Source: Latrodectus hesperus
Taxonomy: Eukaryota > Arthropoda > Arachnida > Araneae > Theridiidae
Reading direction: 5' to 3'
DNA: 64,000 bases
NCBI GenBank assembly: GCA_037975125.1
Contig: CM075862.1
Coordinates: 60,302,779-60,366,778, forward strand
Numbering within the stretch: position 1 is the stretch's first letter; each line of letters starts with the position of its first letter. Position numbers and translations under genes: made by a program. Below are positions 1-11,429 of the stretch, in pieces. Under the pieces are notes generated by a model. It did no database searches. It saw only the letters and a program-made list of their open reading frames with translations, and was not told the origin of the DNA.

Positions 1-1369
1 GATTGTCCTTCTTCTTGCTATCTTTTAGGAAATGAGTGAGAGGAGCTTGTCGGCGGGCGGCTGCTGGTAAGAATCTTCGGTAAAAATTAATCATGGCCAG
101 GAAACGTCGAAGCTCAGCCACAGTTTGGGGTTTTGGGAAAGATGATATGGCTTCAACTTTTTCAGGAAGTGGGCGAACCCCGTCTTGGGTAATCAGACAA
201 CCTAAGAATTTGATTTCTGATTGGCCGAAGATGCACTTAGATGGGTTGAGTGTGAAACCGAAGTGTTGCAAGCGATTAAAGACTTCTTTCAAGTGAGAAA
301 TGTGTTCCTCTTCGTTTGTAGAACCGATCAGGATGTCATCAAGGTAGGCAATGCAGTAGTCTAAACCTTGAAGAGCATTGTTAATGCATCTCTGAAAGGT
401 CTGCCCAGCGTTTCGGAGGCCAAATGGCATAAAAACAAACTCGAAGAGTCCAAAAGGTGTCGTCACCGCCGTCTTTGGTATGTCGTCAGGAAAAACAGGG
501 ATCTGGTTGTAGGCGCGTGTGAGATCGAGAGTGGTAAAAATTTTTCGCCCAGCTAACAGATGTGTGCAGTCCTGGATGTGTGGAACAGGATAGCGGTCCG
601 GAACTGTGACAGCATTCAGTCGTCTGTAGTCACCGCAAGGTCTCCAGTCACCGCTTTTCTTTGGAACCATGTGCAAAGGACTTGCCCAAGGACTTTTGGA
701 TGGACGGATGATGCCTTGTTGTAGCATGAATTGGAATTCTTCCTTTGCCGAATTTAGGAGAGGGGTGCTGAGACGTCTGGGCTTGGAAAAAACTGGAGGG
801 CCGGTGGTCTCAATATGGTGATATACCTCGTAACTGGGCCTATCACCATTGAGACCCGAGGTGTTTAGAAGAGCGGGATAAGCAGACAAAAGTTTGTGGT
901 ATTTTGAAGATTCAGTTATTAACATAACTTTCTGAAGTGGCTCCGTAGAAATTTTTCCTGTGACCGAGATGTTGGTTGTGGGGTCCAGAAGTTGCCTGCG
1001 CCGGACGTCGACAAGTAAGTTGAAGTGTCTCAAAAAGTCAACACCAATGATAGGATTTGAGACGTCAGCGACTATAAAAGGCCAGGAAAATGATCTTCGT
1101 AGGTTTAAGTTGAGAGTTAATAATTTCGTTCCATAAGTTGGAATAGGAGTGTTGTTAGCTGCATATAAAGTCAGTTTTTCTCTTTGGGTATAAAAATTCT
1201 TAGGACGAGGAATGACGGACACGTCAGCCCCAGTGTCAATAAGAAATTTCATGTTTAGAGCATTGTCGACCACATAAATTCGGGAAGTGCCGCGGTCAGC
1301 CATCGTGGCCACCTGTGACCGCGATGCTAGTTTTCCGGTTGACGGAAGGAGCAAGGTGGTGTGCACTTT
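1..1369 (-). CDS. pol: Ty3/gypsy Pol polyprotein (protease, reverse transcriptase), partial
   Basis: The polyprotein copies the element's RNA into DNA and processes its own precursor. The frame is open from 1369 to the window edge; a TAA at 1372-1370 closes it upstream, and it overlaps the end of gag by about 40 bases in the -1 frame. Near the start is the aspartic protease motif [12 protein letters not shown] (DTGA at 1237-1226). The reverse transcriptase follows, with [14 protein letters not shown], the catalytic YLDD box at 346-335, and FLGCLIT. The last visible part ([20 protein letters not shown]) marks the passage from RT to RNase H. The first ATG in frame is at 1303, but pol is more likely made by -1 frameshifting from gag. 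No stop or frameshift was found when I checked each codon. RNase H proper and integrase lie outside the window. Confidence 0.93.
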
Positions 1370-2130
1370 TTAGCTTTTGATCCAAAATTTGTATGGTAAA
1401 AACATAAATGATTGCAGGGCTCTTTGTATTGGCGGTTCCGTCCCCTGGATGGACTACGTCGCCTGCTGTTATTTCTATAGTGGCGCTGATTTTGCCTAGA
1501 ACGTGCGTTTTGATGAACAATGGTTGAGAGTTCGCTCACTTGTTTAGTCAATTGCGATATTTGTGCTTCAAGGGTGCTCGTCGGAGGAGATGGTTGCAAG
1601 CTTGTGGAATTTATGGTTGAAGCATTAGTGAGGTCTGAAATTTGGTCCGCTACTGCGGCAAGTTGAGGGAGATCATCACTAAGTGCAGCGAGAATGCTTT
1701 GCGTGCTTGTAGGAAGTCTGGAAAGCCACAAGGATCGTAAAATAGCTTCTCCTGCCGTTGCGCCAGCAAGGGAACGCATACGGGTAAGCAATTGTGAGGG
1801 GCGTTGGTCGCCAAGTTCGAGGCCTTGCAAAAGTCTGCGGAGTCTGGATTCTTCACTTTCTGAATGCAAGTCTATTAGACGAGCTTTAAGGTTTTTGTAT
1901 TTATCCTTGGTCGGAGGCTGCAAGACAATGTCAGAGACAGTATTGAGCACGTCAGATTCAACCGCAGAAATTACATGGTTAAATTTGGTTGAATCTTCAG
2001 TAATGCCAGAAATTGAGAACTGTGCCTCGAGCTGTGCAAACCATAAGGTTGGATTTGCTTTCCAAAATGGTGGGGGTTTGACAGAAACACGAGACACACT
2101 AGCCTGTTTTTCGACCTCGTCGTCACTCAT
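1327..2130 (-). CDS. gag: Ty3/gypsy Gag protein
   Basis: This is the structural protein that packages the element's RNA. I chose the ATG at 2130 (MSDDEVEK) because the signature [19 protein letters not shown] lies about 20 residues later, which is the usual position in arthropod Ty3/gypsy Gags; the frame stays open further upstream to 2217. That gives 267 residues. The N-terminal two thirds is helical capsid-like sequence. The C-terminus has a coiled-coil-like stretch ([15 protein letters not shown]) and an Arg/Ser/Asn-rich basic tail. It ends with a Cys/His cluster (C-x3-C-x-YH and C-x3-C) that is not a standard CCHC knuckle. The stop is TAG at 1329-1327. The opposite strand has a 176-codon open frame that is only a shadow. 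Confidence 0.9.
   Translation of the reverse strand: MSDDEVEKQASVSRVSVKPPPFWKANPTLWFAQLEAQFSISGITEDSTKFNHVISAVESDVLNTVSDIVLQPPTKDKYKNLKARLIDLHSESEESRLRRLLQGLELGDQRPSQLLTRMRSLAGATAGEAILRSLWLSRLPTSTQSILAALSDDLPQLAAVADQISDLTNASTINSTSLQPSPPTSTLEAQISQLTKQVSELSTIVHQNARSRQNQRHYRNNSRRRSPSRGRNRQYKEPCNHLCFYHTNFGSKAKKCTPPCSFRQPEN
1330..1336 (-). promoter_or_regulatory. Probable -1 ribosomal frameshift site between gag and pol
   Basis: On the minus strand the last bases of gag read GGAAAAC immediately followed by the TAG stop. Moving back one base there would carry ribosomes into the pol frame (Gln-Pro-Glu-Asn-Leu-Ala-Ser-Arg). The heptamer departs from the strict X-XXY-YYZ rule in its first triplet, although the A-site slip AAC to AAA is standard. 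No downstream pseudoknot was modelled. The relative frames require a -1 shift, while the exact slip site is inferred. Confidence 0.5.
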
Positions 2131-2909
2131 GGTGATACGAAATATAGGAATGGGCCACAAGAAATTATACAAGAAACAAACGAATTTCCCAGGGACAACC
2201 TTAACAACAATGATCAAAAGGTAATCAAAATGTAGGAAAGGAAATTAAGACTGCTACCACTAAGTACATATGATGCAATACAATTATGAAAAATTATGAA
2301 TTTAAAAAAAGCAACAATTTTAAGCAATCAATAGAAAATGCGAATATGTAATTTGTAATATAACAATGAAACAAAGGAATAGAAAAAAAATAGCAAGGCA
2401 TGAAAAATAACACAAATAAATAAAGTGGATAGCAAAATATGGAATGAAATAAATTAGCGTTTAACAATCCGATGGCAATAATGAAAAAATGAAAAGAATA
2501 GAACGAGCTTACTTAAGATGATTGAAGTACGCCTGGAATTCAAACGGTAAGAAACACAAAAATATATATAAATAACGATGTCGGCAACGATGAAGCACAA
2601 AGCACCTTTAGTAGAGCACAAACACGTTCAGTAAAACAGTATTGTCCGCTAAAACGAAAGCAGTTTGGCAGCAGCACGAGTATTTTCATCGGTGAGGGCG
2701 ATCTGACGTAATTCACAGATTCCTTGATTTTCAGTCGAAATAATGATGAATATTTCACGTATGATGATATGGCAAGCCATTGAAAGATGATATTTTACCA
2801 GATTAGAAGGCAGCTACCGATCGAAACGGATAACCAATTGTCCGTGGAAGCGAATGCTTTTCGGTTCGAGAATAAATACACGTGTTCTATCTTCTAAGAG
2901 TCACCAATT
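2131..2909 (-). other. Retrotransposon 5' leader with primer-binding site
   Basis: This is an AT-rich untranslated region between the LTR and gag, without a supported coding frame. At its start, minus-strand TTGGTGACTC (2909-2899) lies directly inside the LTR end. That sequence resembles the primer-binding sites (TTTGGTGAC-type) of arthropod Ty3/gypsy elements. The tRNA primer cannot be named from the sequence alone. Confidence 0.65.
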
Positions 2910-3240
2910 TGGCTGATTGTTGTATGCATGATATATCGGCCTGATAACATCTTAAAACTAAAGCCAATAAACGAAAAAGATTCATCAGAAGGTTATAAAC
3001 TTAAACGATATTTAATTTACATTATATACAAAAGTGATACACATAAGGCGCGATAGTGACGACAGCTTCGGTCGGAGTTTTTAGTCCAACTGACAGTTCG
3101 TTATTTTTTCCTCTGAATCACTGGTGCTGTAGCGCCATCTGGTGTCTCTGTTGGATTTGTCATTTCTTGTGAGATCCCTGGTATTATGCTGCCATCTGGT
3201 GGAATGCACTGGATTTAATGTTGTATGTGCGATCGCCACA
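2910..3240 (-). repeat. 5' LTR of the Ty3/gypsy element
   Basis: This interval of about 331 bp begins TGTGGCGATCGCACATAC on the minus strand (from 3240) and ends CAATCAGCCA (to 2910), directly beside the primer-binding site. The borders are TG...CA. The outer border is inferred from TG/CA ends and family habit because the second LTR is outside the window; it could be off by a few bases. It contains two CAGATGG-containing segments and a TATA-like stretch (TATATAATG). Confidence 0.7.
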
Positions 3241-4130
3241 AGTCTATCTGCAGCCTATATTATTCCCACATACATCAGAACACCTTAGTGATGCTTCATT
3301 TATAACAACATTTGAGACATACATGATTTTTTCGTAGTTGACGTATATTTATGACAAGTCCTACTAAACAAATGATGTCATTTTCATATCTGCACGACTT
3401 ATTAAATAATAGTTTTTTGCTAAAAGGACTGCAAATATATTTTTTATATTTACCTTGACGTTGTAATGTAGAGATGAGCACTGTCAATAGAGTGATAAGC
3501 TATAAATCTGGATGTTATTATGTCGTATCTGTTTTCATAGACTTATCATGGTAATGATTGTATTAATATGAGAACAGCATAAATATAGTTAGAAGCTTGT
3601 AAAAGTACACATACCCAAACATGCATATATATTTGATTTTTGATAATGAACTCACTTTTATGAAATAGAAAGTACGTGATTCAGATGTGGAATGGTGCAT
3701 ACGTTTTCGTAGAGAATCTGAAGCACATTTTGTTTCTAAGGAAAGGTCGCTTGCTAATGTTTGTGATTTTAAAAGCAATGTAGATTGTTGTTAGAAGGCT
3801 GAAAAAGAGAATGGTTAAAACATATTACTTTTCGGCTGTCGCAAGCAGGATTTATAATTACCTAAGTCAAGTAATCAAAAGACTGAAATAACACCAGTAA
3901 TTTTAACAACTTTTCTTCAATCTCATATTATCAAGAATGTTAGAAGCTGATGTCCAGTGTCTGCAATCTCCCCTCCATTAGTCCATTTGACATAAATACT
4001 CTCATGGATAACTCAAAATAACTAAACTATAAATACGGTAAAATATTTTTAAGTTGTTTACTTTCAGAAGTACCCATATCTAATTTATACTTTATAAGAA
4101 ATACTTAGATTAGGACATGTACCATTACAA
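3241..4130. other. AT-rich host DNA, no gene seen
   Basis: Short open frames here have no recognisable similarity or coding character. The interval ends with ACCATTACAA (4121-4130), the left target-site duplication of the LINE insertion that follows. Confidence 0.7.
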
Positions 4131-4503
4131 TGCTCTAGGTAGAAGATACGTTTAATCGTAGGCTTCATAACTGGGCACTACTATTTCAGAAAACACCGCC
4201 ATAAAATGGAACAGTTTCAGCAAGACCCTATCTGCAGGAAATGTCGTATGCAATAGGAAACGGCCAAGCATATCATTTACGAATGCGAAGCCCTTGGCCC
4301 CCTAGATTAACTTCTTTAGGCAACAATCATACTAGAGAGTTACACCTAAACTCCATTAAAGGGTTATCGGACTTTATTAATAAAGTGGGTGACCAGAGCA
4401 ACTGGAACTAGGTAACATTGGGTTTGGAGTTAATAATACAAAATGCTGATAAAAGCAGAGGTGCCCAATGACATACAAACGCAACTCTAAGAAGAAGAAG
4501 AAG
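4131..4503 (+). mobile_element. 5'-truncated non-LTR retrotransposon (LINE) 3' end
   Basis: The decayed reading frame from about 4173 gives GHYYFRKHRHKMEQFQ, CRKC, then ETAKHIIYECEAL, the zinc-finger-like C...C...H...C tail of I/Jockey-type ORF2 proteins. One in-frame TAG and a frameshift follow, after which LNSIKGLSDFINKVG can be read. The insert ends in (GAA)n at about 4492-4503. A perfect 10-bp duplication, ACCATTACAA, flanks it at 4121-4130 and 4504-4513, which fixes both borders. The copy is 5'-truncated, as is usual for target-primed insertions, and is not functional. Confidence 0.85.
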
Positions 4504-4999
4504 ACCATTACAAAGAGAAATAAAATCACAGGAACGGTGCTTCTCACATTTACCATGGCAAATTATATATCGCTTGTACCACATACTTTAGATGTGATTT
4601 GCGGTAACTCAATATCAAAGGGTTGAGTTTTGGTGGTCATAATATTTTATTATTCAGAGTAAAAAATATTAGCAAAATAATAGGTGATTTATGGAAAAAT
4701 TATACACAAAAAAATTTTACAAATATAGAAAATGTTAAAATAAGTTTACTAATTAATAAACAAAGTATTTTATATTTTTCTGAAATACGCATTAAATATA
4801 GGAATTCCAAAAGCAATGCTTAAAATTATATTGAATAATGGGAAAAATATATGCACATTTTTGAACTCTTGAAACTTGTTTGTACATTCTTTATCAAACA
4901 TACAGGATTTCGTAAAATATTTTAGAACCTTGGTGTTTATCTTTGGAGGAAAAAAAAGGCAGTTTATAAAACACGTTTATTTTCTTTCTATTTATACAG

Positions 5000-5284
5000 A
5001 TGGAGCTTCTGTAGAATCTGTGAAAATTACATCTCCTTCTGGTCCCGTATTTGAAGGGTCTGAGGCTACTTTGGAATGCAGAGCAACAGCTCATCCCGCC
5101 AAAACGGAAATGATAAAGTGGAGGATAAAAGGATTGGTGCGGAACAGTCGCCCTACCCTTGATAGCACCAAATCGATACTCCACATAGCGAATGTCTCCA
5201 GGGATCTCAGGGGCCCCGTCGAATGTTGGGCAGACAATGGAATCGGAGCACCGTCCGTCCTGTCCGTCCTGCTGAATATTCTCT
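5000..5284 (+). CDS. Ig-domain exon of a cell-surface adhesion/receptor gene (internal exon A)
   Basis: The exon is 285 bp, preceded by the acceptor tttctatttatacag and followed by the donor GTAAGT at 5285; both borders are phase 1, as usual for Ig-domain exons. The peptide has the C2/I-type Ig pattern: EGSEATLEC (first Cys), KWRIKG (core Trp), LHIANVSRDL, and VECWADNGIG (second Cys in C-x-A-x-N-x-x-G). N-V-S is a potential N-glycosylation site. The domain would be extracellular. Style and spacing recall multi-Ig adhesion molecules such as the nephrin/Sns/Kirre or Sidestep groups, but I cannot choose among them. Upstream open frame (4876-4999) is intron read-through. No signal peptide or membrane segment is present here, so other exons must lie elsewhere. 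Confidence 0.88.
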
Positions 5285-6645
5285 GTAAGTTCAAATGCTC
5301 GTCCTATATTCCACAAGAAATGGAAGAATTTAGAAAAGGAAATGTTATGTATCAAATTCCAGAAACAATTTTTGGCACTAGTACATTTTTGAACCAGATA
5401 AACTTTCTGTGTTTTTCCAAAATTGTATTTCTAGCACAATAAATACACTAAAAGGTATTTGGCGTTACGTTTTGCTTGTACCTAAAGAAAAACAATTTCA
5501 TATACTGAGTTTAAAATCTTAATGAAACATAAAGCTTAAGAAACAAATAGAGCAAATTAAATTGTTCTGGAATATTTCTATAAATATTATATTAAAAACT
5601 CTATAAATATATTTAACTATATTTATGATATTTATATAACTATATTTATAATAAAACTATTATAAATATTATATTAAAAATGATACTCGTAAACTTATTT
5701 TTCTTGTAGTTCTAAGTTGAGTGCTGTAATATTAAATTTGAATCCCTAATATACAATTTAAAATGATATGAAATTTAAAGTATAAAGGTCTTTTTAGACA
5801 AAATATTTTCAGTTTAGAAAATGATCTTTATTAAAATCTGTCTAACAATTTAAATATATTGTTGACTGCTGATTAAATTTTAAATATCAATATAAATAAT
5901 AATCTGGGATATTATTCTTTGAATTTTTAACATAAGCAAGTATCTAAAACAAGTTTCTTATTTTTGATAAGGCATTTATTTCAAATATTACACATTCTTT
6001 AGCAAAACACAATACGTAAAATATATTATAATTTGAAGACGCGGTAAAATGAATATCATGTTTAAATTCTTTTTATATTTAACACCTATTGTATTCAAAT
6101 ATTAATGGAAAAAATAGGCATTTGAATCTTCAAAATTCAGATAATTTCTTTTATAAAATGAAGCAATTAAATATGATAATTAAATATCTAGACATTTTTT
6201 AGAAAAATAGAATAATGATAATTATTAAAAAATTATTAATCAGTAAAATATGAATGAGTAAATTATGAAAATTATTAATCAATAAAAGTATTAAAATAAA
6301 AAATTTTCATTTAAATATCAGGGGACAAATGTACAAACCATATAATTATTACAAAAAGTTATAATAATTGGCCATGACTGATAAAAACTCAAAATAATAT
6401 TTACTTAAAATACATTATATAGAAATATTTAATTAAAAAATGCTTAAAAAGTCAAAAATAAATAAGATTTTTCAAAAGCAAAATTTAAAATTCTCACTTA
6501 ACTGTTTTTAAACATGTTACAAATCCTATACCATTATAATGAATAAAATTCATTACCTTCAATTTAAAGCGTATTCATTTGACATCAATAATATAAACAA
6601 TGTAATATCCATTATAATATTCTTCTGTTTTCTGTTCATTCACAG
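5285..6645 (+). other. Intron between the two Ig exons
   Basis: This 1,361-bp AT-rich intron starts GTAAGT and ends ttctgttttctgttcattcacag. Nothing else is recognisable in it. Removing it joins T (5284) to AT (6646-6647) and makes a Tyr codon, giving LLNILYKPVV, the typical end-of-Ig/start-of-Ig junction. Confidence 0.85.
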
Positions 6646-6933
6646 ATAAACCCGTGGTAATGCAGAGTGGAGGAGAATTGGAAGGAGACATAGGACGTAT
6701 AAAGTGTGTTGTAGATGCGACACCGAATGTAACGATCACGTGGACATTTAACGGAACTGTGCTCCGAGTGGAAAGAGATAAGTATACCGTCACTTTAACG
6801 TCTAAAAATGATGTTCACTGGTCTTCTGTACTTATCATTAGAGGAGTGAACTCAGAAGACTATGGGATTTATTCTTGCATAGCAAAGAATAACCTGGGAT
6901 ACGACTCAGCAGACATAATCCTGAACGAAAGTG
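6646..6933 (+). CDS. Ig-domain exon of the same gene (internal exon B)
   Basis: The exon is 288 bp with phase-1 borders, a strong pyrimidine-rich acceptor before 6646 and donor GTAAGG at 6934. It encodes a second complete Ig domain: GDIGRIKCVVDA (first Cys), VTITWTFNGT (core Trp), SSVLIIRGVNSEDYGIYSC (DxGxYxC motif with second Cys) and AKNNLGYDSADIIL (G strand). NVT and NGT are potential N-glycosylation sites. With exon A it forms two consecutive Ig domains of a longer ectodomain. The following exon is not evident within several kilobases. An open frame runs 26 bases into the intron and stops at 6960-6962; it is not expected to be coding. Confidence 0.9.
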
Positions 6934-6981
6934 GTAAGGAGGCATACTTATTTATAGATTAGAGAAACATTTGAAAGCATG

Positions 6982-7017
<36 letters not shown>

Positions 7018-7338
7018 CATTAAATACATATACCTGGTAAAAACTTCACTTTATAAACTTCTAGCAATAATTAAAATTGTATTAAAGATAGTTCTTCTTC
7101 AGTTAGAACAAAACTAATGAAATAATTATCTGCTTGATTATATAGCGACTAAAAAATTGCTCTGGCTATTCCTGAAATAAATGAAAAATTTAATCAAAGA
7201 GTTCGATGATATTCAAAGGCAGCCGAATTTGTTTACTTGTAATGTTTGAAATTTGTTGCCTTCCAAAAAATTCATAAAAGAAATATGTCTCAAGCATTTA
7301 CATTAATTGCGCTAAATTAAAAAGTACAATTCATAATA

Positions 7339-7379
<41 letters not shown>

Positions 7380-10136
7380 TGCTATAAAATTGAATTTAAT
7401 ATTAAGGAAATTAAATAAAACAACTGTGAGAATTATTAAATGTGAAAACGCTGTTTATCACAGAAAAAGTAGAAAATGGGAAGACGCTTATAAATTTATT
7501 GGTCTAAGAATTTTGTGAAGCAAACAAAGTACATTGCTCTTATCTCCATTGAACTAATTAATTAAAACTGTAAAATAGATGTAAATTAAAAGCTATAAGA
7601 AATTTGGAAAATAAAATTTTAATAAAGATACTAATAGAAGAGCTTGTAGTTAAAATGTGATACAACGTATATTGTAATAAAATGCAAAATAAGCAACTTA
7701 AAATAAAATTATTTGACACGGATTAACTATTATTGATAGTAATAAAAAATAACGAGAAAATATTCGTAAAAAGTATTTGTATGATAATATTTTACAATAT
7801 CCATTGACCAGTAAAATATATTTTTTTAAATAACTTGCGGAGAACATCTTTAAAAATTATAATTTAAGTAGACTCTTTAAAGTTGCTTAGTTAAATATAG
7901 AGTTAATATTAGACATGTTTTCACTGTTACTGAATTTTTAAACAGTACTTGGTATTAAAAAATATACTATAGTCGTAATGAAAATCACAATATCATTTAT
8001 AACTGTAATAGTAATGTGCATAGAATCATTTTCTAACAAAAATATTTACTACTGTTTTAATGCGCGCAAATATAAGAAAGTGTATGTGATTCTCTTGCTA
8101 AAATATCTAAATCTATCACGCAATGAGCCCAAGATTACATATTAAATCTCCGTAGAAGACTTTTGTTACAATATAGATCAATCTTGAATTTTATGAACAC
8201 TATAAATAATAATTATCCACGAAACAAGTTGATTCACTTGAAGGAATTGAATGACCAGGTAATTCCAAATGTTATTTTCCTTGCTGAATAAAGAAGAAAG
8301 TATATGATTATATTTTGCTTTTTTACTGAGCATATGTAACTTATATATGATTTTAAAATTTCTATTAAGAACAAAAACCATGTTTTATGGAAGTAAGTTC
8401 ACTATTGCTTAAGAAAAGATGCCTTAATCATATCGTGTGAATGAGAATGTTAATATTTTATAAATTACTTATATTTTCCAATAACGAATCATTAATATAG
8501 TATGACAATTAATTCAAACTGTGCACACTGATCAAACCAGCTTCAATGATGTTGCACAAATCATCAAAGATTCTAATCAATGTGCATTTAATAATTTAAT
8601 TAAACGGGTTACAGACTTACCTTACTAAGGGTTACAGAATGCACTCAATGATGCAAGCCTGCAATATTCTGAACTCTCTGCAATATTCTGTTATCAATCA
8701 AATGATGGCAAATAATAAACTATTTTTGTATTCTTATCAGTATATTTTCAAATAGTTTCTGGATTTGAATTCACAAATTCTTTGAAATCAATCATAAGAA
8801 AAATTATATAAAATATCTGAAAGATAGTGAGAAAAAAAAATTATTTACAAACTTTTTCTCACATTTTATGATCTTGTTAAATGAAAAGTTTTTATTTTTT
8901 TAATTTAATACTATAAAATACTATTAAACTCTTATTTATTTAATACTTGCTTGATTTTACTTTTAATTATTTTGCACATTGAAGGCAATGAAAAATTTTC
9001 AATTTTAATTGAAAACAATTTTTTAATAAATAAATAAATCATTTGTACTTGCTTAGAGAAAATAATTTTCCTTATGCTTTTATTATTTATTAAAATGAAA
9101 TGGAACGATTAGTGTCAATTACCCAGAAACATAAACAATAAAGAATTTTACCGAGTATATTGAAAAAGTAATTCGCCAATAAATATAAATATGAACATAA
9201 TCGTACACTCAGTTATATTTTATTTATATTCCTTATATATATTCTGTACTTTTCAAATTTAATAATTATACGCGCAAAAGTTTGAAAAATCTTACATTTA
9301 TTTCCTCCATGGTCATTCAGATTTAGTACAAATATTATTTGACACACACAGATGCTCGAACATAACTGTTTTAATTAACAAACGTTCAAAATAAAATGTT
9401 GTAAAATTATTAAAATACATCTACATTATTTTAATTTAACAAATTCTTGTATTATTCTTAAATTTAATTTAAAACATTAAATCATTTCATTTTATGAGGC
9501 AAAAGACATTTTTAAATATTCTTAAAAATTGACATGTGATAGATTTTACAATAATTATTTTAGTTATTATAATTATAAGCACATAATATTTTATATTGCA
9601 CAATATATTTTTTTTTATATTAAAAATTACATTTTCCAATATGGAAATTTTGATTGTGATGCAAATTGAAAAATACTTCCGGAAATATAAATTGTTAATA
9701 ACTGATTATATCAATTAGTTATTCTATGCGAAAAATCGTTAAATATATCTACTGTCATGTATAATTTAAGTTCATACGCATTTTGATAGCAAAAAGAAAA
9801 TTAAGGTGAATATTTTCTATACTAAGGAACTTTTTTCATCCTGCGTATTTGATGAATATTTGTGTGATGTTGATTTACGATTTGTTCATACGAGAATATT
9901 AAAAGAAATTTATATCAGATATTTGGTACCTGGCGTTCTAAAATAATAATTTGTAACTTCTTCCCGAAATTTCCTTACCGCGAATGTAACTATTTTAACC
10001 TTTAATTAAAGTCGATATGAATTTACTGTAAAAATTACTCATGCTACATCGTATATTGTTCTGTAAGTCACTTAAACAATGGTACTTATTTATCATTTTT
10101 AAAAATGTTCATTTTTATGAGCAAAATCTTATAAAT
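6934..10136 (+). other. AT-rich intron, no gene seen
   Basis: It starts with the donor of exon B. It holds two short (TA)n tracts (about 6986-7012 and 7338-7377) and otherwise low-complexity AT-rich DNA. A 41-codon open stretch near 8502-8630 has no recognisable domain. Confidence 0.65.
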
Positions 10137-10277
10137 CGAGATGCCGAACCGAGATTAGTTTGTGCTCAGAACTTCGGTTCAGAAGAAGTGATTTTAAATC
10201 TTGAGCCTGGCTTGGCTGCTCATAGCGGTTATGAATCCTTGTCTAATTATTCTTCATATGCGAAAAGTGACTTTTGA
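10137..10277 (+). other. Possible exon (weak): open segment with Ig-like end motif
   Basis: This segment is clearly richer in G+C than its surroundings. Its frame reads PRLVCAQNFGSEEVILNLEP, then GLAAHSGYESL and a Ser/Tyr-rich stretch, stopping at 10275-10277. CAQNFGSEEVILNL resembles the last two strands of an Ig domain (compare CIAKNNLGYDSADIIL in exon B), but one residue is missing at two places, the preceding Trp and first Cys are absent, and no strong acceptor stands in front. It could be a decayed or partial exon of the Ig gene, or a chance resemblance. Confidence 0.22.
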
Positions 10278-11429
10278 GAGACTGTCAATCTAAACCTCAG
10301 AGGGGAAAAGAAAAATTATGTGAGATTGGACCTCCCTTTCTTTTAACATAACGATGTAATATTTAAAAAAAAATAATGATGCTTATTTATATATCTTAAC
10401 CTTTTTTGGAAAAATGTAATGATTTTCCATACTGCATTGGAAATATCTTTGATTTTGAAAATACGCCATAGTCTGTAATGATTGGAAAGCGGATTCAACG
10501 AGTCGAAAGTTCAATATTTAATAGATTCGTAACTTTAAAGAAAATACACACGTTAATCGATTTTTTTTTCTGATATGTATGTAAATTCTTATTTCGTGTG
10601 TGTTGGAAAACCACTATTAATAAAAATCTAAACAAATATAAGATATCATTTAAAAATAGTAAACATGTTTGTTTTTTTTAATTGAAAAAAAATTCCCCGA
10701 AAAGCCAGAAATATGTTCTCTACTGAAAGGTAATATCGAAAAAAAGCCGAAAGAGATTTTGCCCGTTGATAGTTTACAGAATATAATTTTCATAAGTAAT
10801 TTTAAAATTAATCAGTGTGATTGACATTCAGGACATATTAAATATACAGAATCGGAGTTCATAGTGCCATAAAACCCTTAGGGAAATAGTCCCATTTTCG
10901 ATCCCAGCCATTGTTGAATAATGGTAAATGGATGTTGAGCTTTTGCACTCTCTTCATGCAAAGCTCTTGTTGATGATAGAGAGTTTTTTTTCGGTTTCCT
11001 CCTTTGCGACAATTAAGTGTGACCTACAAGCATTAAAATATCCTCTCGAAAGGCAACTTATTTGCAGAATATTGAAATTTCACAACAGCATTATGACGTT
11101 AGACTATCAATCACGTTATATCAAAATATACATAATTGAAAGAATTAAAATTTTATCATACTATACTCATACATATCATTGCAAAAACGTAAAAACGTTT
11201 TATGAATTAATTTTACAGCTAATTTTTATCAAAGTGGCCCTATTTTTATGCATATCATTGTAATGTTATAACGGATATAAACTTCAAAATCTTTAAACTG
11301 TCAAAACAAATTAAACTATTTAACAGTTAATTTTGAATTATTGGTAGGAATATAATATAGTTTTATTTCACTTTTTCAAACTTAAGTTAAAATAAATAGT
11401 ATTTTCATAAACTCTGCAAACATCCTGGT
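10278..11429. other. AT-rich DNA, no gene seen
   Basis: Low-complexity AT-rich sequence. A somewhat more complex stretch at 10850-11030 could be an old repeat, but I see no diagnostic motif. Confidence 0.6.

Larger units (their letters stand above)
1..3240 (-). mobile_element. Ty3/gypsy LTR retrotransposon, left end cut by window
   Basis: Read on the minus strand the order is LTR (3240-2910), primer-binding site, leader, gag, then pol with protease, reverse transcriptase and the beginning of an RNase H region, continuing past position 1. This order and the protein motifs identify a Ty3/gypsy element. Both reading frames are free of stop codons over all the visible length, so the copy is probably recent. 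The second LTR, the integrase and the polypurine tract would lie left of the window, so LTR divergence and the target duplication cannot be measured here. Base composition (about half G+C in the coding part) contrasts sharply with the AT-rich host DNA. Confidence 0.92.

Noticed and set aside
1694..2224. 176-codon plus-strand frame
   Set aside because: It is the antisense shadow of the retrotransposon gag.
8502..8630. Open stretch VHTDQTSFNDVAQIIKDSNQ and following, about 41 codons
   Set aside because: Composition is protein-like, but no domain, splice site or repeat family supports it.
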